Shown here: positions 63,694 through 64,000 of the stretch, one piece after another
How the letters are laid out: each line of letters starts with the position of its first letter
Numbering within the stretch: the stretch's first letter is position 1
NCBI RefSeq assembly: GCF_002870125.1
Contig: NZ_PNEO01000009.1
Span: 149,512-213,511 of the forward strand
DNA: 64,000 nucleotides
Reading direction: 5' to 3'
Origin: Burkholderia sp. WAC0059
Lineage (GTDB): Bacteria; Pseudomonadota; Gammaproteobacteria; Burkholderiales; Burkholderiaceae
Notes under the pieces: generated by a model
Databases searched by the model: none
The model's input: only the letters and a program-made list of their open reading frames with translations
What the model was told of the DNA's origin: nothing
Program-made: the position numbers and the translations under genes

Positions 63694-64000
63694 CGGGTTC
63701 CCGGGCGAAGAAGGCGGAGATCAAGAGGCAAAAACACGGCACTCATGGAGAAACTTCCAATTTTTATGTAACCTGCGAATGACCTACGATCCAATATAAC
63801 GGCTTGAATTTCTATAAATCGAGGGGTGTCCCGTGCATTCTCGCAATATAAAAGTTGACGTTATCGTGGCGCTCCGTTTTATGCCAGATCAGGCCATGCG
63901 ATAAGGAGCAGGAGCCGGGAGCAACGGGTTTCAATTGTTCAAAGCGCGATCTGTTGCATGCAAGGAATGGAACGCGACGAGAGCCGACGGCAATCGAGTG
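63694..64000. other. Right-edge non-coding stretch
   Basis: AT-rich relative to the rest of the window (63760-63880), with no gene visible before the edge. It should contain the promoter of the TPR-C39 gene, which reads leftward. Confidence 0.45.

Overview
The window is high-GC beta-proteobacterial DNA. It most resembles an accessory-rich replicon of a plant-associated Burkholderia (gladioli/glumae-like). This is an inference from the GC-rich codon use, the Burkholderia-type trimeric porin, VgrG and Tle1 fragments of a type VI secretion locus, many LysR-controlled catabolic operons, and a promoter matching the HrpB-type (hrpII/PIP) box of plant-pathogen type III secretion regulons. No rRNA gene, intact tRNA gene, CRISPR array, insertion sequence or replication origin was seen.

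Layout from left to right. 0-3.6 kb: a sugar-acid module with a 2-keto-3-deoxy-sugar-acid dehydratase (cut by the window edge), a GarD/UxaA dehydratase and a divergent LysR. 3.6-9.2 kb: one very large AIDA-type autotransporter whose passenger is made of near-identical repeats. 9.9-12.6 kb: a degraded type VI secretion island with a vgrG stub joined to another reading frame, a DUF3304 lipoprotein and a Tle1-like lipase. 12.7-19.7 kb: LysR plus HyuA/HyuB (5-oxoprolinase/hydantoinase) and the DUF969/DUF979 transporter pair. 20-28 kb: LysR, a polar amino-acid ABC importer, a tautomerase, a DadA-like enzyme and a three-part HcnABC/LhpB-type dehydrogenase. 28.2-30.1 kb: a lone adenosine-deaminase-like gene behind a full hrpII/PIP promoter, ended by a terminator. 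30.2-37 kb: an amidohydrolase, a Pot-type ABC importer and a porin. 37.6-43.5 kb: trans-4-hydroxy-L-proline catabolism (deaminase, epimerase, three-part D-hydroxyproline dehydrogenase, AraC regulator). 43.8-46.3 kb: an alpha/beta hydrolase and an OFA-type MFS transporter. 46.6-52.9 kb: a GntR/UTRA regulator, an amino-acid ABC importer, a class III aminotransferase and a carboxymuconolactone-decarboxylase-like protein. 53.7 kb to the right edge: the start of an integrated element, marked by a 3' fragment of a tRNA-Phe gene, with AlpA, XRE and DUF6878 genes, a TIM-barrel protein, two small exported proteins and a 1639-residue TPR protein with a complete C39-like peptidase site.

Taken together, much of the window scavenges and oxidises amino acids and imino acids. 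Two separate clusters encode the same unusual three-part FAD/2Fe-2S dehydrogenase architecture, one clearly for hydroxyproline (an abundant plant cell-wall and collagen imino acid) and one for an unknown amino acid or opine. Set among these are contact and host-interaction genes. The strongest candidate for something undescribed is the adenosine-deaminase-like protein at 28338-29999: hrpII/PIP box, -10 element at the expected distance, strong ribosome binding site, Ser/Thr/Pro-rich N-terminus and an almost complete deaminase active site. It looks like a type III secreted purine-nucleoside deaminase effector.
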